The position numbers and the translations under genes are program-made. DNA of 64,000 bases from NCBI GenBank assembly GCA_033344875.1, contig JAWPMO010000001.1, forward strand, positions 3,807,595-3,871,594, in the 5' to 3' direction. The stretch comes from Ilumatobacteraceae bacterium (GTDB lineage Bacteria; Actinomycetota; Acidimicrobiia; Acidimicrobiales; Ilumatobacteraceae). The first letter of the stretch is position 1. Each line of letters begins with the position of its first letter. The notes beneath the pieces are model-generated. The model saw nothing but the letters and a program-made list of their open reading frames with translations, was not told the DNA's origin and did no database searches. This document shows, piece by piece, positions 49,239 to 58,094 of the stretch.

Positions 49239-49961
49239 ATGCAGCGACGTCCTCTCTCCGGACGTCGCGTCGTCACGACCCGTGATCGTCGGGGGCACCT
49301 CGATGCCCGCCTGGCGGCCGTCGGTGCCGACGTCGTTCACGTCCCCCTGATCTCGATCGAGCCGAGCGCCGACGACCGCATCGACGCAGCGCTGGAGGAT
49401 CTCGGCGCGTTCGACTGGTTGGTCGTCACCTCACAGCACGGTGCCGAACGGGTCGGTCGAGCGGCCGCCGGCCATCCGATCCGCCTGGCAGCCGTCGGAT
49501 CGCGGTCGGCGGCGGCGCTCGAACGTCTTGCCGGCCGACCCGTCGACGTGGTTCCCGACCGGCAGACGGCCGCCGATCTGGCCGAGGCGATCGGTGCGGG
49601 CGGAGGCCGGGTGCTCGTCGCCCAGGCCGATCGAGCCGACACCACGCTCGTCGACCGGCTCACAGCGAGCGGGTTCGACGTCGAGGCGATCACGGCCTAC
49701 CGGACCGTGCTGCGACGCCCGACGTGGCAAGAACGGCGGGCGGCGATCGGGGCCGACGCGGTCGGGTTCGCGAGCGGTTCCGCGGCAGCGGCCTGGGTCG
49801 CGGCGTTCGGGTCGGACACGCCGCCGGTCGTCGCCGCGATCGGCCCGACCACGGCGGAGGCCGCATCGGCACACGGCCTCGAGGTGACGCACGTGGCGGC
49901 CGATCACGACGTGGAGGGCTTGGTCGCCGTCATCGTCGCGGCCTTGGCCGCGCCGTCGTAG
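49239..49961 (+). CDS. hemD: Uroporphyrinogen-III synthase
   Basis: A 240-residue two-domain protein that closes hydroxymethylbilane to uroporphyrinogen III. This family is poorly conserved, but VVTTRDRRGHLDARLAAVGA at the N-terminus, WLVVTSQHGAERV, VVPDRQTAADLAEAI, AYRTVLRRPTWQERRAA, FASGSAAAAWVAA and AAIGPTTAEAASAHGLEVTH match it, as does the position after hemC. No methyltransferase fusion. It starts 1 bp after hemC. Confidence 0.88.
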   Translation: MQRRPLSGRRVVTTRDRRGHLDARLAAVGADVVHVPLISIEPSADDRIDAALEDLGAFDWLVVTSQHGAERVGRAAAGHPIRLAAVGSRSAAALERLAGRPVDVVPDRQTAADLAEAIGAGGGRVLVAQADRADTTLVDRLTASGFDVEAITAYRTVLRRPTWQERRAAIGADAVGFASGSAAAAWVAAFGSDTPPVVAAIGPTTAEAASAHGLEVTHVAADHDVEGLVAVIVAALAAPS

Positions 49962-49988
49962 AATCTCGGCGACCGCGACGATCACACC

Positions 49989-52388
49989 ATGAGACGACTT
50001 TTTTCGACACGGCGGCTCGTCGCCGCCTCGCTCTCGGCGGCAGTGGCGCTGGCCTCCACCGCCCACGTGCCGATGGTCGACGCCCAGGGGCTCGTGCAGC
50101 AGGCGTCGTCCGACGTCGCCGATGCGGCCGAGCCGTCGATCAGCGAGGACGGCCGCTGGGTCGTGTTCACCGGCCGGGTCGGCGACCGCACGTCGGTGTT
50201 CCGCACCGATCTCGAACTCGACACGACGACCGAGATCTCACCGGTGCCGCCGAGCGTGCGTGCCGGCGACACGATCCACCCTCGCCTCTCACCCGACGGC
50301 TGCGTCGTGGTCGCCATCACCGAGATCCCGTACGACCTCTTCCGCGACGACGACCGTGACGAGCGCTGGGATGTGTATCGGTTGCTGGTCCCCGAGTGCG
50401 GTGGTCAACCGAACTCGTGGGAGCTGGTGTCACTGTCGAGCCGTACGGGTACCGCGATCGACGGGGTGTTCACCGACTCGGCCCCGGCGCTCAGCGGCTC
50501 CGGATCGCAGATCGCCTTCGTGCATCAGGCCGCCGGCGCGTCCGACGGTGTCGGGACGATCACGATCGTCGACGTGTCCGTGCCCACCAGCGCCCCGGGC
50601 CGCGAGTCGACCGTGGCCGGCGTACCCGTCGAGGCCCCCAACCGGGCGTACGTCTACGCCGGGTTCCGCCAACCCGTGCTCTCGCAGAACGGGCGCCACC
50701 TGGCGTTCGTCGCCGACGCGACCGCCTCGGAGGCCCTGCCAGGGTGGGCCGGTGGTCCGGTGCCCGGGGAGCAGGCGACCTCACAGGTGTACGTGTGGGA
50801 CCGTCTGGCGGCCGACCAGCGGCGAGCCGTGCACCTCGTGTCGAGCCGCAACGGCGTCCCGACGAGCGCGGGCGCGTCATCGCCGGTGATGTCGGAGGAC
50901 GGGCGGATCATCGTGTTCACGTCGCGCGACCGCACGCTGGTCCCGGCGGCCCTGCCCACGTGTGTCCCCGAATGCCCGATCCAGATCTACCGCTACGACC
51001 GCGACACCGACGGCAACGGCATCTTCGACGAGCCTCCCCGACGCGACCCGCTCGAGATCGTGTCGGCGGTCGATGCCGGCGTCGTGGAGGTCGGTGTCCC
51101 GCGTGCCGGCAATGCGTCCTCGTGGGCGCCGGCGGTGAACGCCGACGGAAGCCAGATCGCCTTCGTGTCCGACGCGACCAATCTGCTGCCGAGCCGGCGT
51201 GCCGGCGGCGGTGGCGCCGGCGACGGCGATCTGGTCGTCGCAGAGTTCGAACTCGGCCAGCTCCGGCGGGTGCTCGACGGCGCCGACGCGACCGACGTAC
51301 CCGGGGCGCACGGACGGCCGGCGCTCTCCAAGACCGGCGAGACGATCGTGTTCGAGACGATGGCGGGAGCGAGCATCGACGGGTTGCGCCGCGTCACGAC
51401 CGGAGGCATGCGGCAGATCGTGACCGTGTCGGCCACCCCGCAGCTGTCGCTCGCCTCGCTCGACTTCGGCACGGTGCTGCGCGGCTTCGAGAGCACCGAG
51501 CTCTACGTCCGGGTGTTGAACTCGGGTCCGGCCGCGTTCGAGCCCACCAACGTCATGGTGACGTCGAACTTCAAGATCACGGGTGGAACCTGCAGCCGCG
51601 GCGTGCTGGTGGCGGCGGGAACATCGTGCTCGGTGAACCTCACGTTCAACCCGACCGCGGCCAGGGGGTACGAAGGCACGCTCACCGTCGGAGGTGACGG
51701 CCCGAATTCGCCGTCGGTCTCGGCGACGGTGCGCGGTGCGGCGGGCGAACCGACGCTCCTCGCGGATCCGGGCGGCGTCGATCTGGAACCTGCCGTCGTC
51801 GGCGAGGTGGGGGGCCGTGTCGCGATCGACATCGACAACATCGGCTTCACCCCGACCTCGATCGCGAACATCCGCCTCGGGGGCACACACCCCGACGACT
51901 TCGTGGTCCTCGATCAGAGCTGCACCAACCGGGCGCTGAACCCCGACGCGAGCTGCACGATCGAAGTCGAGTTCCGTCCGCGTGGCGTCGGCTACCGGAG
52001 CGGGCTCCTGCTGGTCTCCGCTCCATCCGGCCAGTACACGGCGGCGGTGCTCGGCGGCTTCGCTCGCTACGAGCCGACGTTCGAGACCACGGCCGAGACC
52101 ACCGACGAACCCGCTCGTGCGGGGCGACCGCTCGGTCTCGGCGGTGCCGGCTTTCCGCCCGACACCACCGTCGCGATCGGTTTCGACGACGGGAGTCCGC
52201 CGTTCGCCACGGTCGAGACCAACAGCGGTGGCGGTTTCCTCGCGATCGTGAACCTGCCGTCCCGGTTGCGGGTGGGTGAGCGTCGCCTCGTCGCCACCGC
52301 CAAGGACGGAGCGGTCGCGAACGTCACCATCGACGTGCTCGGATCGGTGTCGCGACTCAACCCGGCCGTGCCCGGCTACGGGTTCTGA
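49989..52388 (+). CDS. Secreted beta-propeller and ASH/choice-of-anchor-D repeat protein
   Basis: A 799-residue exported protein with a signal peptide of about 33 residues (LVAASLSAAVALASTAHVP). Residues 35-470 contain repeated strands like EPSISEDGRWVVFTGRVG, HLAFVADATASEAL and PAVNADGSQIAFVSDAT, a PD40/TolB-like propeller. Residues 480-690 contain two immunoglobulin-like modules of the ASPM-SPD-2-Hydin / choice-of-anchor-D type, with LASLDFGTVLRGFES and CSVNLTFNPTAARGYEGTL, then VAIDIDNIGFTPTSIANI. The last 110 residues are a further beta domain. Its role is unknown, and it interrupts the heme genes. TAGAAT at 49959-49964 is a possible -10 box with a short leader. Confidence 0.75.
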   Translation: MRRLFSTRRLVAASLSAAVALASTAHVPMVDAQGLVQQASSDVADAAEPSISEDGRWVVFTGRVGDRTSVFRTDLELDTTTEISPVPPSVRAGDTIHPRLSPDGCVVVAITEIPYDLFRDDDRDERWDVYRLLVPECGGQPNSWELVSLSSRTGTAIDGVFTDSAPALSGSGSQIAFVHQAAGASDGVGTITIVDVSVPTSAPGRESTVAGVPVEAPNRAYVYAGFRQPVLSQNGRHLAFVADATASEALPGWAGGPVPGEQATSQVYVWDRLAADQRRAVHLVSSRNGVPTSAGASSPVMSEDGRIIVFTSRDRTLVPAALPTCVPECPIQIYRYDRDTDGNGIFDEPPRRDPLEIVSAVDAGVVEVGVPRAGNASSWAPAVNADGSQIAFVSDATNLLPSRRAGGGGAGDGDLVVAEFELGQLRRVLDGADATDVPGAHGRPALSKTGETIVFETMAGASIDGLRRVTTGGMRQIVTVSATPQLSLASLDFGTVLRGFESTELYVRVLNSGPAAFEPTNVMVTSNFKITGGTCSRGVLVAAGTSCSVNLTFNPTAARGYEGTLTVGGDGPNSPSVSATVRGAAGEPTLLADPGGVDLEPAVVGEVGGRVAIDIDNIGFTPTSIANIRLGGTHPDDFVVLDQSCTNRALNPDASCTIEVEFRPRGVGYRSGLLLVSAPSGQYTAAVLGGFARYEPTFETTAETTDEPARAGRPLGLGGAGFPPDTTVAIGFDDGSPPFATVETNSGGGFLAIVNLPSRLRVGERRLVATAKDGAVANVTIDVLGSVSRLNPAVPGYGF

Positions 52389-52400
52389 CGAGCCGTCCGA

Positions 52401-53636
52401 TCACTCGTCGATCGGGAGGACGCGGCCGCCGAGCAGTACGGCGATCTCGCAACCGGTCCCGGAGGTCTTGCCGGCGGCGAGGCAGTCGACCGCGAGCACG
52501 ACGTTGTCGTTGGGACCGAAGGGGATGGGCGTCACCCGGGGCTGGAACTCGTTGGCGGAGTTCATCGCGCCCAGGTCGATCTCGTACAGCACGTCGCCGT
52601 TGCGGAGCAACTGGGCGGTGCCGATGTCACCGTTCGTGTTCTGGAACACGACGTCGCTCAGCAGGAACTGCGAATCGGGTGGCACCGAGAGCGATTCGCT
52701 GCGGTCCTGGTTGATGCCGACGTCGACCGCGATCCGCCACGAGACCGGTTCGCCGGCGTCGGCCGCGGCGACGACCTCGGGTTCGTCGTCGACGGTGTCG
52801 TCGGGTCGGGTGCTCGGTGTGTCGGCGAGCGTCGTGGCCGGCGCCACACCGATCTCACGGATCCGGTCGTCGACCGCATCAGCGGCGGCGTCGTCGATCG
52901 CCGGCTCGACGACCGCCGACCACAACACGATCGCCAGCACCACGGCGGCGGCTGCCCCGAGCACCCGGGCGAGCGTTCCGGCCGGGATCGTCGGGGGCTG
53001 GATCAGCGTCGCCCGGCCGGTCGCCGGGGCGTGATCTTGTTCGGTGGCCTCGATCTCGAAGTCGAGTTGGCGCTCGGAGCGCCGGAGGAAGCTGCGCTGT
53101 GCGGTCAGCTTGAGTCGGACGAGGCTGGCTGAACCGGGGGCGACCCCGACGGCCGGCGGATCGAACGCCCCGTCGACGCGCTGACTGGCGTCGACGAGAT
53201 GGAGCCGACAGCTCGCCAAATTGTTGCCATGGTTCTCGACCATGAACTCGAACGTCGCCCGTCGCCGGCCGCGCTGGAGTGGCTGGAGCGCCGTGATGCG
53301 TCGATCATCGAACGCGGTGACGGTGGCGATCGTCTCGGCGATGACCGCTTCGTCGGGGTCGCCCTGGGGGATGACCCGCACGGCGATCGCCGTGGGACCC
53401 GCGGACGTGGTGTGGATGGCCGGCGGGCGGACCACGACCTCGACCACGTCGCGAGAGCCGCCGAACAGCGTGATGTTCGGGCGGGTGACGGTGGTCCAGG
53501 CGGCCGCGAGGCCGGCCGGGATGACGGTGTACGACTCCGTGTGATCGCCCACGTTCTCGACGGCCAGCGACAGCGACGTGGATTCACCCGGCTGGACCGA
53601 GATCTCGTCCTGGGCGAACCACACCTGCACCGACAC
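52401..53636 (-). CDS. Membrane protein with two beta domains and a C-terminal secreted domain
   Basis: A 411-residue protein. It has no N-terminal signal peptide; residues 1-230 hold two immunoglobulin-like modules (FAQDEISVQPGESTSLSLAV; ATFEFMVENHGNNLASC), typical of cytoplasmic or unusual-topology adhesion folds. A membrane helix at about 240-258 (LGAAAAVVLAIVLWSAVV) is followed by an outer domain ending in GCEIAVLLGGRVLPID. TAGCGT is 7 nt before the GTG at 53636, which fixes the start. The gene is convergent with the secreted protein before it and divergent from hemB. Unknown function. Confidence 0.65.
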   Translation of the reverse strand: MSVQVWFAQDEISVQPGESTSLSLAVENVGDHTESYTVIPAGLAAAWTTVTRPNITLFGGSRDVVEVVVRPPAIHTTSAGPTAIAVRVIPQGDPDEAVIAETIATVTAFDDRRITALQPLQRGRRRATFEFMVENHGNNLASCRLHLVDASQRVDGAFDPPAVGVAPGSASLVRLKLTAQRSFLRRSERQLDFEIEATEQDHAPATGRATLIQPPTIPAGTLARVLGAAAAVVLAIVLWSAVVEPAIDDAAADAVDDRIREIGVAPATTLADTPSTRPDDTVDDEPEVVAAADAGEPVSWRIAVDVGINQDRSESLSVPPDSQFLLSDVVFQNTNGDIGTAQLLRNGDVLYEIDLGAMNSANEFQPRVTPIPFGPNDNVVLAVDCLAAGKTSGTGCEIAVLLGGRVLPIDE

Positions 53637-53643
53637 GACTGCG

Positions 53644-53649
53644 ACGCTA
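53644..53649 (-). promoter_or_regulatory. Leaderless -10 box TAGCGT
   Basis: TAGCGT on the minus strand is 7 nt before the GTG at 53636. Confidence 0.5.
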
Positions 53650-53716
53650 CCGCTCCCACCGTCCGCCGAACGCGCACCGCCGGCGGTGGGCCTGTGCGGG
53701 CGGTGGGCGCGATGCG

Positions 53717-53722
53717 TACCAT
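53717..53722 (+). promoter_or_regulatory. Leaderless -10 box TACCAT
   Basis: TACCAT is 7 nt before the ATG at 53730 and selects that hemB start among three nearby in-frame ATGs. Confidence 0.45.
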
Positions 53723-53729
53723 GCCAGGC

Positions 53730-54740
53730 ATGGCCAGCCCCAGCGCCGACTTCCCCCAGCACCGGCCGCGCCGACTGCGATCCACGCCGGCGATGCGCGA
53801 CCTCGTCGCCGAGACCAACGTCGCGGTCACCGACCTGATCGCTCCGCTGTTCGTCCGTGAGGGCATCGACGAGCGGATCGAGATCACCTCCCTGCCCGGG
53901 GTGTTCCAGGAGACACGCGAAAGCCTCCGACGCGAGGTCGCCGGGCTCGCCGAGCTCGGTGTGAAGGCCGTGATGCTGTTCGGGGTGCCCGCAACGAAAG
54001 ACCCGACCGGGTCGGGCGCTTCGGATCCCGACGGCATCGTCCAGCTCGCGCTCGCAGATCTCGTGGCCGAGGTCGGCGACGACGTGGTGCTGATCGCCGA
54101 CCTCTGCGTCGACGAGTACACGAGCCACGGTCACTGTGGCATCGTCGGGGCCGACGGCACCGTCGACAACGACGCGACGCTCGACCTGTACGCGGCGGCC
54201 GCGATCGCTCAGGCCACCGCCGGCGCACGGATCGTGGCGCCGAGCGGGATGATGGACGGCCAGGTGGGTGTCATCAGGTCGGCGCTCGACGAACACGGCT
54301 TCACCGACGTGTCGATCCTGGCGTACGCCGCGAAGTACGCGAGCGGGCTGTACGGGCCGTTCCGCGACGCGGTCGACGTCACGATCCAGGGCGGCGGTGA
54401 CCGCAAGGGCTACCAGCAGGACTTCCGCAACGCGCGCGAGGCACTGGTCGAGGTCCGGGCCGACATCGCACAGGGCGCCGACATGGTCATGGTGAAACCG
54501 GCGCTCTCGTATCTCGACGTGATCCACGAGGTGCGGCGAGAGGTCGACGTGCCGCTGGCGGCATACCACGTGAGCGGCGAGTACTCCATGATCAAGGCGG
54601 CTGCGGCGAACGGGTGGATCGACCACGACGTCGTGGCGCTCGAGCAACTCACCGCGATCAAGCGCGCCGGCGCCGACATCATCCTGACGTACCTGACCAG
54701 ATGGTTCGCCGAACGCGCGACCGGAAAGGCGATGACATGA
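53730..54740 (+). CDS. hemB: Delta-aminolevulinic acid dehydratase (porphobilinogen synthase)
   Basis: A 336-residue enzyme that condenses two 5-aminolevulinates to porphobilinogen. Schiff-base lysines are in LAYAAKYASGLYGPFRD and MVMVKPALSYLDVI. The metal site LCVDEYTSHGHCG keeps two of the three zinc cysteines, with Asp at the middle one, so a mixed metal preference is possible. Other blocks: PLFVREGID and YHVSGEYSMIKAAAANGWID. Start at 53730 is chosen by the TACCAT box. It overlaps hemL as ATGA. Confidence 0.95.
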   Translation: MASPSADFPQHRPRRLRSTPAMRDLVAETNVAVTDLIAPLFVREGIDERIEITSLPGVFQETRESLRREVAGLAELGVKAVMLFGVPATKDPTGSGASDPDGIVQLALADLVAEVGDDVVLIADLCVDEYTSHGHCGIVGADGTVDNDATLDLYAAAAIAQATAGARIVAPSGMMDGQVGVIRSALDEHGFTDVSILAYAAKYASGLYGPFRDAVDVTIQGGGDRKGYQQDFRNAREALVEVRADIAQGADMVMVKPALSYLDVIHEVRREVDVPLAAYHVSGEYSMIKAAAANGWIDHDVVALEQLTAIKRAGADIILTYLTRWFAERATGKAMT

Positions 54741-56071
54741 TCCCCGTCTGCGACCCCGAGCGATGCACCGCTGCAGGATGCTCGGCAACCGTGTGTGTCG
54801 GTGCCGGCATCCCGTCGAACGACGAGATCTTCGAGCGCTCGTCCGAGGTGATCCCCGGCGGCGTCAACTCGTCGATCCGGGCGTTCTCGTCGGTCGGTGG
54901 TCGGCCCTACGTCGTCGCCAGGGCGCAGGGAGCGCACGTCTGGGACATCGAGGGAACCGAGTACATCGACCTCGTGCAGAGCTATGGCGCGATCATCCTC
55001 GGTCATGCCCATCCGGCGATCGTCGCCGCGGTCACGGCGGCGGCGGCCGACGGCACGTCCTACGGGGCTCCGACCCCGCGCGAGATGAAACTCGCCGAGG
55101 CGATCACCGAGCGCGTCGGATCGTGCGAGCAGGTCCGGTTCATGAACTCGGGCACCGAGGCCACGTCGACCGCGGTCCGGCTCGCCCGTGGCTACACCGG
55201 GCGCGATCGGGTCGTCATCTTCCACGGGAACTTCCACGGGGCAACCGACGCGCTGTTGGCGGCGGGTGGGAGCGGCGTCGCCACGCTCGGCCTGCCCGGC
55301 ACCGCCGGCGTACCCGACGGTGCGGTCGCCGAGACGATGGTCGTGCCGTACAACGTCGTCCCGACACTCGACGAGACCGTGGCGTGCGTGATCGTCGAGC
55401 CCGTGGCCGCCAACATGGGTGTCGTCGCTCCGACGACCGGGTTCCTCGAGGGGCTGCGGGCCGAGTGCGATCGGGTCGGCGCCGTGCTCGTCTTCGACGA
55501 GGTCATCACTGGTTTCCGGCTCGGGCTCGGCGGTGCGCAGGCGAAGTACGACGTCTGGCCCGACCTGACCACGTTCGGCAAGGTGATCGGCGGCGGACTC
55601 CCGATCGGTGCCGTCGGCGGGCGTCGAGACATCATGGAGACGCTGACCCCGCTCGGCAAGGTCTTCCACGCCGGCACGCTGTCGGGCAACCCGATCGCGA
55701 CCGCCGCCGGACTGGCTGCGCTCGATCTCCTCGACGGCGACCTCTACATCGAGCTGATGGCACGGGCACGACACTTCGCGGCACAGATGCGTGATGCGTG
55801 CGCGGCGGCGGGCTTCCCCGCCCAGTTCCCGGTCGTCGGCACGCTGGTCGGCATGGTCTGTGGCGACGTCGACCGCCCGACCGACTTCGACAGTGCCAAG
55901 CAGACCGACGAGGCGGCGTTCGCCCGGTTTTTCCGTGCCATGTTGGCCGAAGGCGTCGCGATGGCGCCCGGCGCGTACGAGGCGATCTTCGTGGGTGCAG
56001 CCCACACCGACGACGTCATCGCCCAGATCGCGGACCGCGCCCACCGTGCGGCCGCGGTGGCAGCGAGCTGA
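54737..56071 (+). CDS. hemL: Glutamate-1-semialdehyde 2,1-aminomutase
   Basis: A 444-residue PLP enzyme that turns glutamate-1-semialdehyde to 5-aminolevulinate, completing the C5 route with hemA. VIPGGVNSSIRAFSSVGG, NSGTEATSTAVRLARGYTGR, FDEVITGFRLGLGGAQ and the PLP-lysine in TTFGKVIGGGLPIGAVGG are standard. The N-terminus is odd: Cys at 5, 10, 15 and 20, evenly spaced, before the conserved start at about residue 25. The ATGA overlap with hemB supports this long form, so the cysteines are probably translated. Metal or redox control is possible. Confidence 0.93.
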   Translation: MIPVCDPERCTAAGCSATVCVGAGIPSNDEIFERSSEVIPGGVNSSIRAFSSVGGRPYVVARAQGAHVWDIEGTEYIDLVQSYGAIILGHAHPAIVAAVTAAAADGTSYGAPTPREMKLAEAITERVGSCEQVRFMNSGTEATSTAVRLARGYTGRDRVVIFHGNFHGATDALLAAGGSGVATLGLPGTAGVPDGAVAETMVVPYNVVPTLDETVACVIVEPVAANMGVVAPTTGFLEGLRAECDRVGAVLVFDEVITGFRLGLGGAQAKYDVWPDLTTFGKVIGGGLPIGAVGGRRDIMETLTPLGKVFHAGTLSGNPIATAAGLAALDLLDGDLYIELMARARHFAAQMRDACAAAGFPAQFPVVGTLVGMVCGDVDRPTDFDSAKQTDEAAFARFFRAMLAEGVAMAPGAYEAIFVGAAHTDDVIAQIADRAHRAAAVAAS

Positions 56072-56140
56072 GTCCGGCGCCGGTCCCGCGAGCGGGGAAT
56101 CGGTGGTCAAACTGTTCGGCCCGCGCGACGATGGGTCCCT

Positions 56141-56344
56141 GTGAGTTCCGGGACCGAGTTCGCCGCCGCGCTCGTCGAACCGATCGATCGGACGCTGTCC
56201 TCCGCCCGCGAGCCGGGTGAGTTGGGGCAACTCCACCTCGCCAGAGCGATCGCGCTCCAGGGCCGTTCGGGGCGCGACCACGTGGCGGTGGCCGGCGAAC
56301 GCCGTCGGCGCCGGCTGACCGCCGTCGCCACTCGCTCGACCTGA
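56141..56344 (+). CDS. Small hypothetical protein (uncertain)
   Basis: A 67-codon frame with high-GC third positions, beginning GTG (SSGTEFAAALVEPIDRTL) and ending in Arg-rich residues. There is no clear promoter, ribosome site or family. It occupies most of the 294-bp gap between hemL and the next gene and may be real or chance. Confidence 0.35.
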   Translation: MSSGTEFAAALVEPIDRTLSSAREPGELGQLHLARAIALQGRSGRDHVAVAGERRRRRLTAVATRST

Positions 56345-56365
56345 AGCGGTAGCGTCCAACGCACC

Positions 56366-57277
56366 ATGCGGCAGATCTTCAGCGTGCGCTTCTTTGCCGC
56401 GGTCGGCGGCGTGGTCGCCCTGTTCTTCCTGCTCACGACGATCTTCGCCACCCGTGAGGTGATCGAGGGTGGTGACGACGGGCCCGGAGGGGTCGAACTG
56501 CACCGGATCGACCTCGTCGAAGAGGTCCAGTCGGTGACGAACCCCCAGTTCGCGCTGACGATCGACGGCGTCGCAGCGAACGACACCGACCTCGTGATCG
56601 ACCGGTCGCGCACGCTCCGCATCGTCGAGGACACCCCGGGCGTGGATCATTGCCCTCGATTCCCGGCCGCCGGCGCCTGTGCCGTGCTCGCCGACCTGCT
56701 CGGGGAGGCGGTGGTGTGGTTCGCCCTGGTGCCGAACGGCGCGAACCGGACCGTCGACCTGCCGGCGATCGACACGCTCGACGACGGTCTGGCGACGCTG
56801 GTCAACGGCTGGCAGGTTCCGTTCGCTCCGGTGCTCGACCGTCGCTGCGCCGACGAGTACACGTCGTATCGCGAGTTCCGCGACGTCTTGGGTGACGACT
56901 TCACCTCGGTATTCGGTATCGACGAGCGGCGCCTCGTCGCGGTCGAGTGCAACGTCCGCGTCGACTACGCCCCGGTCGTCACCGTCGCCGAGGGTGCGGA
57001 GATCGGTGACCCGGACGCCACGATTCCGCCGCCGCCCGACACCGTGCCCGGCGCGACGATCGATGTGCGGGCGGGTGCCGAACTCGAGCCGGCGGTCGAG
57101 GACGCCGTGGTCGGTCGGGATCTCCCGGATGCGACCGGGCGGTTGGAGGAGGCGGGTTGGTCGGTCCGCACCGACGATCTCGACGACCCCGACGAGACGT
57201 TCACCGCCGACCTCCGACCGGATCGGGTCACGCTGCGCCACCGTGACGGTGTCGTCGTGTCGGTCACGATCGGCTGA
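56366..57277 (+). CDS. Single-pass membrane protein with I78-like C-terminal domain
   Basis: A 303-residue protein with an N-terminal membrane helix (FFAAVGGVVALFFLLTTIF) and an outer domain of about 170 residues with four cysteines (VDHCPRFPAAGAC and others), perhaps disulfide-bonded. The last 60 residues (ATGRLEEAGWSVRTDDLD followed by ADLRPDRVTL) resemble the I78 peptidase-inhibitor fold, where the chain ends as a beta strand V-x-x-V-x-I-G. No inhibitor function is proven. TAGCGT (56350-56355) is 10 nt before the ATG. Confidence 0.6.
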   Translation: MRQIFSVRFFAAVGGVVALFFLLTTIFATREVIEGGDDGPGGVELHRIDLVEEVQSVTNPQFALTIDGVAANDTDLVIDRSRTLRIVEDTPGVDHCPRFPAAGACAVLADLLGEAVVWFALVPNGANRTVDLPAIDTLDDGLATLVNGWQVPFAPVLDRRCADEYTSYREFRDVLGDDFTSVFGIDERRLVAVECNVRVDYAPVVTVAEGAEIGDPDATIPPPPDTVPGATIDVRAGAELEPAVEDAVVGRDLPDATGRLEEAGWSVRTDDLDDPDETFTADLRPDRVTLRHRDGVVVSVTIG

Positions 57278-57378
57278 GGCGAGCCGCCGCGGCAGCGGTC
57301 CGTCGCTCGCCTCTGGTGGACGGTCCGATCGCCGCGACACGTCACGAGGACGAACACGAGGCGAACTCGCGAGCCGCA

Positions 57379-57408
57379 TTTGGTACGTCGCGAGGGCCTG
57401 TGTATGGT
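57379..57408 (+). promoter_or_regulatory. Putative promoter of ectA
   Basis: TTTGGT at 57379-57384 and TATGGT at 57403-57408 with an 18-bp gap. Transcription would begin near 57415, about 18 nt before the GTG of ectA. The -35 box is weak. Confidence 0.35.
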
Positions 57409-57432
57409 CGACGACGAGCTACCCCCACGGCG

Positions 57433-57942
57433 GTGATTCCAGTCCTTACCCCCCTCGACAACGATCCGGTGCACATCACGGTGCGCCCTCCTACCCGCGA
57501 CGATGCCGCAGACATGTGGCGACTCGCCGAGACTTCGGTCGATTCCAACTCCCCCTACAGCTATCTCATGCTGGTCGAGTACTTGGCCGGCACGTGCGCG
57601 GTGGCGGTCGATGACGACGGCGCCCTCGCCGGGTTCGTCACCGGGTTCCGGGTCCCGGACGATCCGTCGACGTTGTTCATCTGGCAGATCGCCGTGTCGC
57701 CCGACCGGCGCGGCCTCGGCATCGGCGCGCAACTCCTCGACGGGCTCGCCGGACGCCTGGCCGCGCCCCGACTGCGCTACCTCGAAGCCAGCGTGACGCC
57801 GGGTAACGACGCGTCCGCAGCGCTCTTCCGTTCGTTCGCGGAATCGAGACGAACCGAATGTGTCGAAGAGGAACTCTTCGATGCTGCCGATTTCCCCGGC
57901 GAACACGATCCGGAAGTGCGCTACCGGATCGGCCCCTTCTGA
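57433..57942 (+). CDS. ectA: L-2,4-diaminobutyrate N-gamma-acetyltransferase
   Basis: A 169-residue GNAT acetyltransferase. ITVRPPTRDDAADMWRLAET is the EctA N-terminal block, followed by SNSPYSYLMLVEYLAG, GFVTGFRVPDDPSTLFIWQI and the acetyl-CoA loop SPDRRGLGIGAQLLDGLAG. It acetylates diaminobutyrate on the gamma-amino group in ectoine synthesis. The GTG at 57433 gives a length close to the usual 170-190; a longer frame to 57316 has no family match. First gene of ectABCD. Confidence 0.88.
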   Translation: MIPVLTPLDNDPVHITVRPPTRDDAADMWRLAETSVDSNSPYSYLMLVEYLAGTCAVAVDDDGALAGFVTGFRVPDDPSTLFIWQIAVSPDRRGLGIGAQLLDGLAGRLAAPRLRYLEASVTPGNDASAALFRSFAESRRTECVEEELFDAADFPGEHDPEVRYRIGPF

Positions 57943-58094
57943 CCTCGCGGTCATCTGCACGGAATCACCAGCACGTCCCGAGCGTCGCTGCGCGCCTGCT
58001 CTCGCTCGGCATCGACGATGCCGACGCGCCACCGCACCGAGATCACCGACCGAACACATCGCTTCCGACGAGCGAACCAGAAAGGAAACCGAAC

